Positions 1 through 11,662 of a DNA stretch of 64,000 bases are shown here, in pieces; within the stretch, counting starts at the first letter, position 1, and each line of letters starts with the position of its first letter. The position numbers and the translations under genes are program-made. The notes beneath the pieces are model-generated. The model saw only the letters and a list, made by a program, of their open reading frames with translations. It ran no database searches and was not told the DNA's origin. Source of the stretch: Scedosporium boydii (taxonomy: Eukaryota > Ascomycota > Sordariomycetes > Microascales > Microascaceae); contig NJFT01000125.1 in NCBI GenBank assembly GCA_002221725.1, positions 51,238-115,237 of the forward strand. Reading direction: 5' to 3'.

Positions 1-3000
1 TGGTGGATGACGTGAGGTGCAGTTCAGGGGTGGGCCGGATTAGAAGTCACTCGACAGGATGGGCGGGTTATCGTCGATGGTAGGGGGCTGGCAACCGGCT
101 GTAAACTGGGAGAGTGGACCGTCGTCGGGGATATCGGTTTATTCGTGGAATATATTGATGGGAGACTCGTTCGGCAGGATTGATTGAATGGATCGAACCG
201 GTCGAGATCGAACTGGAGAGACGTGCCAAGAACTAGACTCGGGTGTGGTACGAAGGGGGAAGGGAGAGGGCGAAAGGCGGGGGCGGGGTAAATCGAGTCC
301 AAGTCGAAGCCGAAGATGGAGTCGACACACGAGCCTGCTCGGTTCGGGTCTGGCCGTGAGCAATTGAGGAATCGAGGATTACGCAAGACGGGAGGGATTT
401 AAGACGGATCAATTGATCAATATTAAAATCAAATGCAGCCACGAAGGAGGTAAACAGCCATGCCGACGATATCTTTTTCGGAGTGGATTTGAGGAATCAA
501 ATATGCAAAATATGGACATGGCATGGAACAGAAACGCACTGCAAATTGGCATCAGATCAAATTGATAACCTCATCAAATATCAAAATGTCAATTCCATCT
601 TCAAGGTTGGCAGGACCCTCCAGGGTCGTTCCTGCGGTCTCCTGTGGTCTGGCTCATCCCTCCGTGTGAGGAAGGAAACTCTGTTTAGGGTGTCGAGCCA
701 ATCAACATCATAGAGCTCATAGAACAGCTGAGGAGCTCTCAACATCAAGATCATCATCAGTTCAACGACCAAGGGTCCTCAAGGGTCCTCGACATGGATT
801 TGGAACATCGTCTCCAGGAGCCAACAATTAATCTCCACTCGGTTACGTGTGTGTTCACAGCAGTCGGTGCCTCAATCGGCAAACGGACGGTGCTGGAGAG
901 CATCAAAATGGAGAGAGGATCCACAGAGACGAAAGAGTGGAGGAAACAATTGAAATCGAGGTTCGAGGTATGGGGACAATAAACCGCCAAAGATCTAAAC
1001 TTAATTGCATCTCCACACAGTGAAATGAGGACTCGTAACTTCGGGTCCATCCATGGGCAGTATGAATGCATGAATGCCGGGCGACATGGTGAGTTTAAGT
1101 AAATATTGACGAGACTTGATACTCACCAGACGACCTGTCACGATTGGTGACCCAAGGAGAGGCATAAAACAAACAGGCGCCAACTGCATCCGATGGCTTT
1201 AGTTCCGATTCCATCCTAGAATCCATTGATCCCAGTGAGCCATTTTCCCCCTTCCATCAGATAGTATCACGGCTGTACACGAAAAAGAGGCAACTCATCT
1301 CGAATCCATCTTCGACCAATGTTCTTTCCTCACCTCCAGACCGGGAAGGGTTCAACGCCATGACCAGTATGGTAATATTAGGACAATGGAGGACATGAAC
1401 TGGTATTAAGACCTTGTACAGTCTTCCCAGGAAGTAGCCTCTTCTGACCAGGGTTTATCTGTTGGGGGGTCCTTGGTCCTTGATAGACCAGACCGCTTGA
1501 TAGCGGCAATAATAACGCTGTCGACGAAGTCGATACTACGTATCCACAGAATCGATCCGTCGAATGGAGCACTTGTACGAAGTGGTTAATTCGATGGTAT
1601 CCAAGGTGCGTTTGAGACTCACCTGGACCTGAGCTATTGTCCATTAGCAATTATCAAGGGGTTTGTCACCGCTAGGGGCCCTGGTCCTTGCCTCCAATCC
1701 CCGATTCCCACCGTTTCACGATCCATCTCTCAAATCTCGCCTGGTCTCCTCGATGAGACGAAATAAGATGAGATGAGAGCCTGACTTTTCTTTCTGCTTC
1801 TCTGCGAGAACCAGAACTTTGAGAACAGTAGTCCACGATGGAAGTTCATGCAGTACCTACTATAAGCGCCCAGAATCGCCTAGCCCGATCGTGACATGGC
1901 AGCGCCACTGCAGGAACAGCTCAGAACAGAGCGCTAAATGCCAGGGCAGATCGTTGATGTGGCCAGGCTGTGCCCATCACCCATGCAGAGCTTTGTGCCT
2001 GAATGGGCACCATGGAGTCCAGAGGCGCCATCGGCATTAAGAATCAATTGACAACCAATGGTTCTGTCCGCAGAGCCGAGTCTACGAAGTACGAAGTCAC
2101 CCACGAGATTTCGCTCAAGGGCACACTGAGAGCCATTTATTGCGAACGGATGTGGGCGAATCGCCACGAGAGAGGCGGCGGGGAACTCATTCCATTCTGT
2201 CCCTTTTGGCTCTCTGGGATCAAACTTTGAACCCGACTCAAAAGTCTCCCATTCCTTTCCAACGGCTTGGACTGCGGGGCAAGAGCCTGGCCAATCGTTC
2301 ATCATTCACCCAGTTCTGATGAGGTCCGAAGTTGATTCATTGTTCCCTTCCGAGGAGATTCGATTCTTCACTCTCCCGCGACCAAGTTTCTCTCCGCTTC
2401 TATTTTTTTTTTTTTATGAATTTATTTATTTATTTTTCTCTTTACAAATAGAACATTGAGGTGGTGTGCGTAGCATCTGGGTAAATCCCATGGTCCAGAT
2501 GTGTCATTCGAGATAGCCTATCAACCTAGCAAGGGATCACCATCAGGTTCAATAGGCATGCGCTGGTGGATGAGTTGTCCATACATACACCATTACCATC
2601 AGCCCGGTCGTCTTGCCTTTTCAATGTGTCAAAGAAAAATTACCTCATCTACACTACGTATCTCCTGTCTACCTGACCAGGGAGTCTATAGAGTCTCGCA
2701 GACCCAGTCCGGTCTCACGATAACAATCAAGGACTTAGAAGAAAGGATTATCGACGGGCAGCATCGGAATAGCTCTATGGACTGCTTCCATGTGGTCAAT
2801 TGTACAAGTTTAAATCTTTGACATAAAGCTCACGCGGCTCAACTTTGTCTGATAAAGATTGACAGGGGCTCGAGAGCTTGTCCGTCGCCTCCTTTGTACT
2901 TAAGTACAGTAACCTCTCGAAGCTCGAGATAATTGCAAGGGAGCGAACTAGACACAGGCTATCATCTTCAACGCGGAAACACTGGCACTGGAGACGCCCC

Positions 3001-4518
3001 TTTCATATCCCAACCCTCGTAGCAGTAATACTACTTCGTAGCAGTAACAGTTGGCGCAGGGACCAACAAAGCAAGGGAATTGTCTTGGATTCACTCTAGT
3101 AGGGGAAAGCAGGGACAGCAATTGACACCCTAGGTGAATGGAGATTGTCTTAGATCCGTCTCCCTCGGACCACCATCGACGAGTATCTTGCGACTGGGGG
3201 CTCCGGGGCGTTTGGGAGAGTTCAGGGAGAAATTCGGGGAGAAGTTCGAATTGACAACCTGGAAGTCAAGTCATCAAGCTCTTTCTTGAGGGAATTATTC
3301 CCAAAGTCGAGAAAAAAACATGGACCTTGGAATCGGGGCGGTAAGCCACTGCCACGAATCTTCGCCAAGGATTTCTTCAGACACAAGAATCTAGCAATTC
3401 ATCGTTTCCATCGTGCAATGCACTATTTCAACTAGCGCCGGCTAGTTTCAACATGCTGTTTCCCAATCAGGTACAAGTGCCTGAGGATAAGGCGACAAGA
3501 GAAGAGTACTTTGACCATGTCACAACATTGTGGTATCTCGTACCCTCTCCACACTCTCATCCAAAAAATGTACTTCATTCCAGATGAGGTACTTCGTACA
3601 CCTAACGCCGAAGTACCAAGAACGCATGGAACAGCCAAGAAGGAGCGACCTGCACATTGACCCGACCAATCAGCGCCGTTTTCACAGCACCATGCAAGGG
3701 CCTCCCGTGTTCCTGGTGGCGATTGCGTCTCCCATTCCTCAATCCCATTTTGACGCATTCCCGTCAGTCCTGTCGGAATCCGCCAGCACACAAAAAGCGT
3801 GCATACACGAACGGCGGTTTGGATATAACCACGTATTCGAAATCTACGTTAGATGCAGGACACTATAGAATATACATCGGCACCACTACAAGGTCCCTCT
3901 CGGCTCAGTCTTGCTGTCAAATGAGAAAAAAACGCTAGGGAAAAGAGACTTACTTCGTAGTGTACGATATACTCCAAGCTGCTCCGTAGGCTCCACCGCA
4001 ATTGTGATAGGGATTCTTGGAAACAGTAAAGCTCCATTGTACAAAGTACCTGGTTGCAGGAATGCAGATAAAACCCTGCTGTGTACTGGTACATAGCCAC
4101 GATCCCCCCCAGTCATGGGCAAAACACGACGGACTCCACTGTTAATACAAAAGGAAATAGGCCCCAGAAACACTCCAGGGTTCTTATTTCCTTCCCCTCC
4201 CCTTTCTCCCCTTCTTCCTTTTAACCAATTCGACATCGCCAGATCGTCTGCCATTCCTTTAAAGCTTCAATTCCTCGCGTGTTGCTCGCTTTCTTTCTTT
4301 CAAGAAGACTTTTTTCTCGCTTCTCGACCATTCGTTTCCAACTTCAGCACTCGCTAGTCCTCAATCCGACCGCTCGTCGCATTTGTGCTTTGTTTATTCG
4401 AGACTTTCCGTCCGATCTTCCTGATCTCCTTTACCCGGATTTCCAAAACGAAACGGTCCTACCCAACCCGGTAACCTGCAACAAAGCCCTTTGAATCCTC
4501 AAAGAAAAAAAAATCAAA
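1..4518. other. Gene-poor region and promoter of the 4.5 kb gene
   Basis: I see no gene here. The open frames overlap on both strands, are short and lack coding codon bias. There is a T-run followed by ATTT repeats at about 2401-2440. Exact copies of the dispersed 9-mer TACGAAGTA lie at 2083, 3032, 3590 and 3951. The last 350 bases (about 4190-4518) are pyrimidine-rich and turn A-rich just before the ATG at 4519, as expected for a fungal promoter and leader. Confidence 0.5.
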
Positions 4519-4974
4519 ATGTACAAGCCCACCATCTTCACCGCCCTGGCCCTCTGCGCCTCCGTCGTCGCCGCCGGCGAGCCCGACACGACAACAACCC
4601 TCACCTCCACCTCCACCCTCACCAAGACCGTCACCCTCACCTCCTGCGGTCCCGAAGTCCCCGACTGCCCCATCAGGACGACCGCCACTCCTGAGCCCAC
4701 CTCGGAGCCCGAGCCCGAACCCACCACCTCTTCCGAAGAGCCCTCGTCCTCGTCCTCCATCGTCATCATTCCCTCCAACAACGCCACCATCAGCATCCGT
4801 CCCACCGGCTCCAGGCCCGGCGTCATCGTCACGCAAACGTCCTTCGTCGACTCCAACCCTACCGGCCCTGCTACCGTGCCTACTGAGCCCGCTGCCGCTG
4901 GTGCTGGCTCCGCTGTCGTTCAGGGCGCTCTGCTCTTCGGCGCTGCGCTTTTCGGTCTCGTTGCTTTGAACTAA
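4519..4974 (+). CDS. Small GPI-anchored Ser/Thr-rich cell-wall protein
   Basis: Intronless, 151 residues. Residues 1 to about 19 form a classical signal peptide (basic start, then a hydrophobic core ending in ASVVAAG). The mature part is Thr/Ser-rich, with a TLTSTSTLTKTVTL stretch followed by a Cys pair (SCGPEVPDC), then a Pro/Glu/Ser/Thr-rich stalk likely to be O-glycosylated and one N-glycosylation sequon (NNAT). The C-terminus has small residues (GAGSAV) followed by a hydrophobic tail ending in FGLVALN, which fits a GPI-attachment signal. The ATG sits in an ATCAAAATG context typical of ascomycetes. Small wall proteins of this build are common in filamentous fungi. I infer a structural surface role but no enzyme activity and no specific family name. 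No neighbouring gene suggests a more precise job. Confidence 0.85.
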   Translation: MYKPTIFTALALCASVVAAGEPDTTTTLTSTSTLTKTVTLTSCGPEVPDCPIRTTATPEPTSEPEPEPTTSSEEPSSSSSIVIIPSNNATISIRPTGSRPGVIVTQTSFVDSNPTGPATVPTEPAAAGAGSAVVQGALLFGAALFGLVALN

Positions 4975-6303
4975 GAGCGGGAGATTGTTGGGAAATAAAA
5001 TGGAGCATGGCTTGGTGTAGCAATTCTGCGGGATACCCTTTCGTCCCTTCGCCCGAGCGGAAGGGATGAATTGTGTTTTTTTCTTTTGTTTTATTGCGTT
5101 GGCGTGCTGGTGGGAAATTCCCCTTAGACGATTCTCTTTTATCACTCTTCAATTCTTACGCTCGCTCTGAAAAACTTTATGGCATTGGGAAGGATACCGA
5201 GGTGTCCTCCCGTCTATTTTTGTTGATACCTTGTTCACGTCGGCTGAGGTTGGAAAGAGGCAGCAGTCGGCGTCATGGCATTTACAAGTCCTTGAAGCTT
5301 GGATAACTTTCGGGAACATCTTGAGATGACCGGTTTTACCAAGGGGACGAGAAGAGGATTCAACTATCCTCATTCTTATTCATGTACATATATTCATTTT
5401 CGCTTCGCTTCTCATTCATATGGCAATGAACATATTCTCTTTCTCGAAGACAATACTCGATCCTTTGCTCGATTGACGTCGGCAGAGGTATCTCTCTCAT
5501 CTATGTATTGGTTCTCTCGACGGCAGTTCGCCCTTCACATACCCAAGAAGTTTGACAGGCCAGAACATATCAAGACTGTAACGTCCACTTTCGGATTCAT
5601 AAGTCCAAGTCACAGTTGAGCGAAGTTGGTCGTTGCTCGGCTTTGGTATTTATAAATATTTCCCCGTCATTAAACCTTCCCCACGAAAGTGTAAAACCAC
5701 CATTAAGATTATCCCATATTTTGATTTTCCATTTTCCCATCCAGTCCCATAAAATGCGCCACGAAAAGAACAACTCTCTTGACCAAGAATGTCTCAGAGC
5801 AAATCAATCCCTTCTTTTCCTCTCTCTCTCTTATATTTTTTCCCCCATAGCACCGCCGTTTTCTTAAAATGTATAAAAGTCCCTGAAATTTCGTCACGCA
5901 GCCACATTGTCTCACGAATGAGTGAGACAAGTCTTCCCTTCCATCGTCGAGGATATCTCGCGTCCCTCGCCTTCTCTTGCGATGTCCAGGTGACACATGT
6001 GTCTCAAAGTTATCAAAAAATGAACGAGAACCCAGCCACGCCGTCCGGGAAGTAATTACGTCAACGGTTCGAGCTCGTTACCACGGGTTCGCGTCTCGTT
6101 CCTCTAGTACCAAGATCGCCCAGGAAGTAGATGATATCTCCGTGCGTGGGTCTTGGCCCCCAAGTTTGTCTCTCTCTCTCTCTCTTTTCAGGGCGAGAAG
6201 GGTAACGCCTCTCCGTTCCGTGCTGTTGTAACCGGATGAAAGAACTTCCGTCGCTAGGCGGGAGAGACCACGCCGCACGGAGGAACGTCGGCTGAAGGAA
6301 CTT
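4975..6303. other. Intergenic, no gene seen
   Basis: This stretch holds the 3' region of the GPI protein gene and then sequence with only short, overlapping frames. A (TC)n microsatellite lies at 6169-6184. I see no tRNA or conserved protein. Confidence 0.5.
6169..6184. repeat. (TC)8 microsatellite
   Basis: Sixteen bases of uninterrupted TC dinucleotide in intergenic DNA, just downstream of the 44-codon Cys-rich gene. Confidence 0.9.
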
Positions 6304-6438
6304 TTAACACTGACCGGCAGCGCAGGCTCCGCAGAGTTTCTGGCCTGAGGGCACGGCGTTGGTGCAGTTATGTGTGGAGTAATGGTCACAGAATTTGTTG
6401 GCCATGGAGTTTGTCGGGGGGGTGTTAGGGGGATCCAT
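6304..6438 (-). CDS. Putative 44-residue Cys-rich small protein
   Basis: A 44-codon frame read on the minus strand from ATG at 6438 to TAA at 6306-6304. The protein starts MDPPNT and has five Cys: C17, C25, C36, C39 and C44, spaced C-x7-C-x10-C-x2-C-x4-C. His19 and His23 lie between the first two (motif FCDHYSTHNC), and the end reads LCGACAAGQC. The arrangement could bind zinc or form disulfides. There is no signal peptide, so a cytosolic or nuclear role is as likely as secretion. Support for a real gene: a perfect TATAAAA about 165 bases upstream, then a C/A-rich leader with CAAACA-type sequence. A second in-frame ATG (Met12) has a better context, with GCC following. Function unknown. It is so short that chance cannot be excluded. 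Confidence 0.5.
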   Translation of the reverse strand: MDPPNTPPTNSMANKFCDHYSTHNCTNAVPSGQKLCGACAAGQC

Positions 6439-9400
6439 TGCGGCGAGGCGTGTAAGTGTATTGTGGGGCTTGTTTGTTGGGCGTCTGTGTGAGAGCTCGG
6501 ATTTTGCAGATTGGTTTGTAAGAGTCGTGAAAAGTAGTATGGGTGTGATGGTGCCGTTTGGTTTATGGGTTGAGTTGGTGGAGAGGCGAGCAGAGGAGGT
6601 TGCTTTTATACCAATCTCTCACCTGTGGGAGATGGAGGGTTATCCCAATGATTCGGGTCTGGTGCTATAAGAGCCAAATGAATGGCGATTGTAAGGTTCA
6701 CAAAGGAAGAGGCTTCCCAAGTAGATTGAGTGTTGAAAGGCCCAGATAAAGCCCACTGGAGTGACTCGAACACAATGGGGCTTCGAGACTGACAATGGAA
6801 AGAGGGCAAGGCAGAGCATGTGAATGAGATATTCCAGCGACGTGGAATACAACTCAAAGGGCTTTGAGGGGAGAAGGAAGGAGAAGCCTTATGCACAGGT
6901 TGGTCAGGGGAGTTATATCAACTTGACAATGATCACTCTCTCGAGGTCGCAAACCTCGACCATCCCGCAATATGGGAGGGCCGGCTCTCATTTTAAAAAG
7001 GCAGACTAGACCTGCAACTCTACCTTAATATCCAGATCCTTCCTAACGGCAGTGGAAGGAAGTACGAAGTAGTATATTATTCCAACTAGCGCAAGGAGCC
7101 TTGCAATGATACAGCAGACCTCGTCGCCCCACCGAACGGGACGGGCCACGAGTCTCTCGGGGAGTGAAGAGCTAGGGACCAGGGTCGAGTGGGAAGAAAA
7201 AAACAGGAAGCAGAGCAAAGAAAAGATTGTACGGCATGTGTGTATGCAAAGTCTTCCTCCTCATGGGCATGCAGCCCAATTTTCTTCCTCGCATAAGACT
7301 TATAGCTAGTCTCCGGCACCATGTTCCGTTGCCTCTTGCTTGCATGGTTCAAGGGGCGTTAGCTTCCATGCCCCCCCTTTCCCCCGCGTATCTATATGTG
7401 TCAATGTGATAGTCATATCAAGGTGTGGGAGAGGAGGGCTCAGCTGTCAACTTTTTTTTTCGTTTTTCTTCTTCCCTCTGGGCTGATAACCGTTAAAACG
7501 GGTGGACGAGAGAATGGGGGTCGGGAAATGACGTGCCAAGAAGAGGAAGACAGGAACGGGGTATACTAGAGATCACTAAAGTTTGGTTGCGACATGACCA
7601 TCATTACGAAGTAAGTGGTGAGCAACTTGTAAAAGTTTTTTTTTCTATTTTTCCTTCTTCTTTTTCGTGCTTCTTTTCATCTCCGCTCCACCTTGGATGG
7701 AGCTGACGTCGCATCGGGTGGTCTCATCCGCGGGACCCGGGCATGCGTGTGTGGTCTATCTCCTTAATCCGGGTTCATCGAACGGGGGAGCCCGGGACCG
7801 CTAGCGGAAGGTGATGCGCGGGTCGCCCTAAAAATCCAAGGAAGCAGGTATTAATGCTGCACACTATAGAACACACTATGGAACATGAGATGAGAGTGGT
7901 CTATAAAATGCATCTGTTATATCAAGGATCCTCCCCCACGCTCCACAGGGAAAATTTTTTCCCTCTCCGCTTTGGAAATATCCCCGGGGGGTATTAAGAC
8001 AGCAGTTAAGAACGTTCGGGATCCAGACGCATTCCAAGTCCCCAAGCTCGGGAATGGGGGCTGAAAATTCGAGCCGGGTTTTGCCCGCAAGGCCCGGTGA
8101 GTAAGAATCGAGGAGCACGGTTGTGGTCTCACTCTCTTCAATATTGCTTGCCGAATCTCGAGTCCTTTCCTTGAAAGGTTAGTTCTGGTCATAACCAGAA
8201 ACTTGGTACGAGTTCTTTCGGCGACTCTCTTGCGAATGCAACGCGGACGGTGTTATAGGAACCTCGAGACATTCCTCGTGTGATATTTCCATCCCGTCTA
8301 CGAAGTAGCTCACGCCAGAAGAGTTCTAGCTTATTGCTTCGGAGATTCTCTATTACCATTATTCCTTTATCCAATCCCATTCTCGTACTCTGCATTTCTT
8401 CGCCCGCTTGAAAAATTAAGATCAACTCGCGGGCCCAGGCTTTGACGCGAGAATCTCGCTCCATCGCGCTTCGAGGCGCGTCTCCAATTAATTTGAATCA
8501 TTTCGAGAAGTCGCAGCGCTTGCTTGCGTGAGAGCGTCGAGACGGGCTACTGGTCAGTGACCACGCGGTGGCGTCGCCGGTGAAGTTTGGGATCGCGGTC
8601 TGGTCTTGGCTGTCTGGCCTTCACGCCCAAGCTTTCACACGTTGTGGGCAAGGATTAAAATCACGGACCGAAGGACGGGAAGAGGCTGTTATCGGATGAG
8701 GGCGCATCGATCAGGAGTCACCACTCTGGGGGCGCTAGATGGTGTGCGGAAAAGAACGGGATTGATCAATTGATGTCGTTCCCCGGTCGTGTTCAGGGGC
8801 GTGGGCTGGTCATCCCTTTTCATAGCCCAAGACCGAGACTGTTCGTCAGTACGAAGTGAAGAGCTTTTCTTACAAGGGATATGATAATATTAGGGGATCC
8901 CTGATATTATAGCACTTGCAGGAAGGAATAGACCAGGGCCAGGCCAGATGATGCAATGGATCCATGTTAGCGCTCCAGACTCCAGAGAGCTCGTCAACCT
9001 GTCGGCATCACTTCATTTCCAATCGTTCACCGAGTCATCATCCCTACTGCTTGCTTCATCGATGCGACAGTACATCGAACCAGCGCAAAGGAGGCAAACG
9101 TTGCATGCAGCTTTCAATCAACAGTCTTCCCCGAACCGGAGTTTGTGCGCGTTTGGGACGGGTACGAGAAAAAGGAACGAAAAGGCAAGGATACGAAATG
9201 ACCAAGAACAGGGCATCGGGTCAATAACACGGTTTGCTATACATATTCGAAAGGTCATGAGCGGAACGGATGAAGGGAGTGCAGCAAGCTATTGGCATGT
9301 CGGGAGGACTCGAAAATACTGGCAGAAACATCTCATGGCGGAAGATTGGGAACGGTTCGACGTAACCGCGACTGGGTCCGGCCATATATATATGACATGA

Positions 9401-11662
9401 AGATAATCTCGATGTACTTCGGAGTGACGATGAGTGTCAGATGAAAGTGCCCAAATTGCCAGGGCAGAGCAGGCTAACGCAGGAGGCGCAAGTGTGTCCT
9501 GCGAGGCCTGTCCCCTTCATTCCCTTCTTGAGCGATGAGAGAGCCACAACGATGTCTCATCCAGCATCCAGTGATACAAGTATGTGCGACATCGTATGGT
9601 CAAATTTCCGGCCCTAGGACGCAAGGGCTGATCGTAACGGAGGACGATTCGACCGCTGTTCGGGGAGGATTCCAGACCTTGCATCGTACATATCTCGTTC
9701 AGCCCATCAGCGTTGTACCCTCGATATGCAAATTGATGAAATGGGCAAGACCGGAGGAAGTAGGAAGCACGACGCAATGATGGCGACCGAGCCATGTTCT
9801 GATTCGCCTCTAACAGCGCACACCGATCCCACACTGCGTCTTTCTACTTCGCAAGGGAGGAGGGTACCGAAAGAAGATGAAGTCTTCTAGTAGTATCATT
9901 CGACAGCAGGAGTGGTGACGCAGAATTGGAAGTGGAAGTGGAATTGGAATTGGACACTTGATCACATCGAATTGATAACGTCAAAAGCCTAGGAAACCAA
10001 TTAGATCATTGATCAATCCGTTGATCAATCAAATGTCTGAGGAGAGTCGGATCAGGGCAACTAAACTGGATCAAGTCACTCTGCGAACTGCAATCAAATT
10101 GCGCAGTGCTCAAGTCCTGGGCGGAGTCGTGCACTTGCTGGCAATTGTAATTGTCTTGAGTTGATCCATTTGTGTGCTTCGTAAGCCGGTGCCAGTACAA
10201 GTGCAATCGTACAAATACTTTGATTCCATTTGAACTGATCAATGTCTCTTTGGCCTGGCCAATTTGTACTATTGTACCTGTGTACCTGTGTACCCCTCAC
10301 CATTACCACTTGCCTGGTCTCGCCAGCCAAGACCAGCAGTTGCCACTCTCACCGAAGTCATCGAATCCTGCGATGCTCCCTCTCCTCCCATTACATTTCC
10401 ATGGGCAGGCTTCTGTCCGCCTTCGGATTCACTCTTCTGCCTGCTTACTTGCCCAAAACAGCAACTCTATCAAAATGTAACTTCTTTCACACATCAACAT
10501 CGGCTGCCGGCATGTACAGCCACTATCACCCATTCCTTCGGTCGGTGCTTCTAGCGCCGTTATCTATTTTTGTAGCGCTGTGCGAGAGCCTGGCCTGCCC
10601 AGAGGCACCTCCGTCGCCAGGCGCTTCGAGGAATCCACGCATAGGGCTCTCCTGGTCGCTTGCAGCCTGCAGCCGATGTCCAGGCTCCGCTCCCAGAGCC
10701 TGCAATGGCAACGCAGCGGATGCGACCGTCTCCCTGAGGTGGCTCTGCTCCCTTGTTACAACCAATTACAGCGCCCGCAAGGCTCCCTCCTCATCGGACG
10801 GTCTGCCTCCTGTCGTCTGATAAGTCGAACAAGAGGACCCGAGCGAAGGTCTCCACAAATAGACTAATTTAGTCGTCGACCCTGAGTCTATCTAAGTGTA
10901 AACTACAATTGTGTTAGTGCTAACCCCAACAGTGGCGGAGCAGCACTCAGCCAGCAGCTACCCAGGAAAAGAAGCACTAACTCCACTAACATTGAGGCTT
11001 TGACCCTGACAGTCTTCCTTGCATCTTCCAGAGCCCGAAAAAGCCTCCAGCTGAAGGGAAACAAATGCTGGCATGTGTTGCGTGACCGACTCGGCAGGGG
11101 GTGGATCTGGTCTCGCTGCAAGCTAGACCTCTTGCAGCCCCCTGAGCAAACAAGGACGCAAGGAAATGTCGTAGCCTATCGTTGCAAGGCGTGACACAGG
11201 GCGGATTCTCCCCGCCGTAGCTAGCTTGAGAGTATGGCAAGGTTGAAATAGATGTCTTTCAGCATTCCTGGAGGGAGACTGGAGAGCTTGAGAATATCCC
11301 TACTTCCAGACCTTTTGCATTCTGACATCTGCCCAATTTGTATTTTTATTTATTTGTATTTTCTACCTTTCTCCCATCAATTTAGGACCAGAGATATACC
11401 CAAACGACCCGACTAACATCGAGAGTCGACTCGCCCACCACGCGATAGCTAGCCGGCGCTCTCGCCCTCGACACTTACTGATGATGATTTCAGAGGCTTA
11501 TACCTAACTTCGAGGGCCTTAAGAACAGGGGGATAAAAATACAGAGACCCTTCATTGCAAGGACACCGTCCGACGAATATCGAGATCGAGAGCATCGACA
11601 TCACAGGCCCGACCTAAAGACCCCGCTAAATCCTTGCTCAAATACTACCTTAGCCTACCACG
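6439..11662. other. Gene desert; promoters at both ends
   Basis: About 5.2 kb without a supportable gene. The left 300 bases serve the small Cys-rich gene. The right ~400 bases should be the promoter and leader of the RBR ligase gene. Between them are TACGAAGTA copies at 7063, 7605 and 8299, an imperfect inverted repeat at 8884-8910 centred on GGGGATCCC, and short tandem GGAAGT/GGAATT runs near 9927-9955. Several long open frames (for example 8948-9400 and 10242-10820) overlap others on both strands and have no recognisable domain. No transposon protein is readable. Confidence 0.45.
6604..6610 (-). promoter_or_regulatory. TATA box of the small Cys-rich gene
   Basis: TATAAAA on the minus strand, preceded by GATTGG (an inverted CCAAT) and followed by a C/A-rich stretch running to the ATG at 6438. 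Distance to the start codon is about 165 bases, compatible with a short 5' leader. Confidence 0.45.

Noticed and set aside
4459..5145. 228-codon minus-strand frame over the GPI-protein gene
   Set aside because: It is the shadow of the Thr/Pro codon pattern on the other strand, with Gly/Arg-rich nonsense sequence and no domain.
8948..9400. 150-codon plus-strand frame
   Set aside because: Mixed composition with no recognisable motif, and an overlapping frame of similar quality in another phase.
10242..10820. 192-codon plus-strand frame
   Set aside because: It overlaps frames on both strands and has no coding bias, domain or promoter-like leader.
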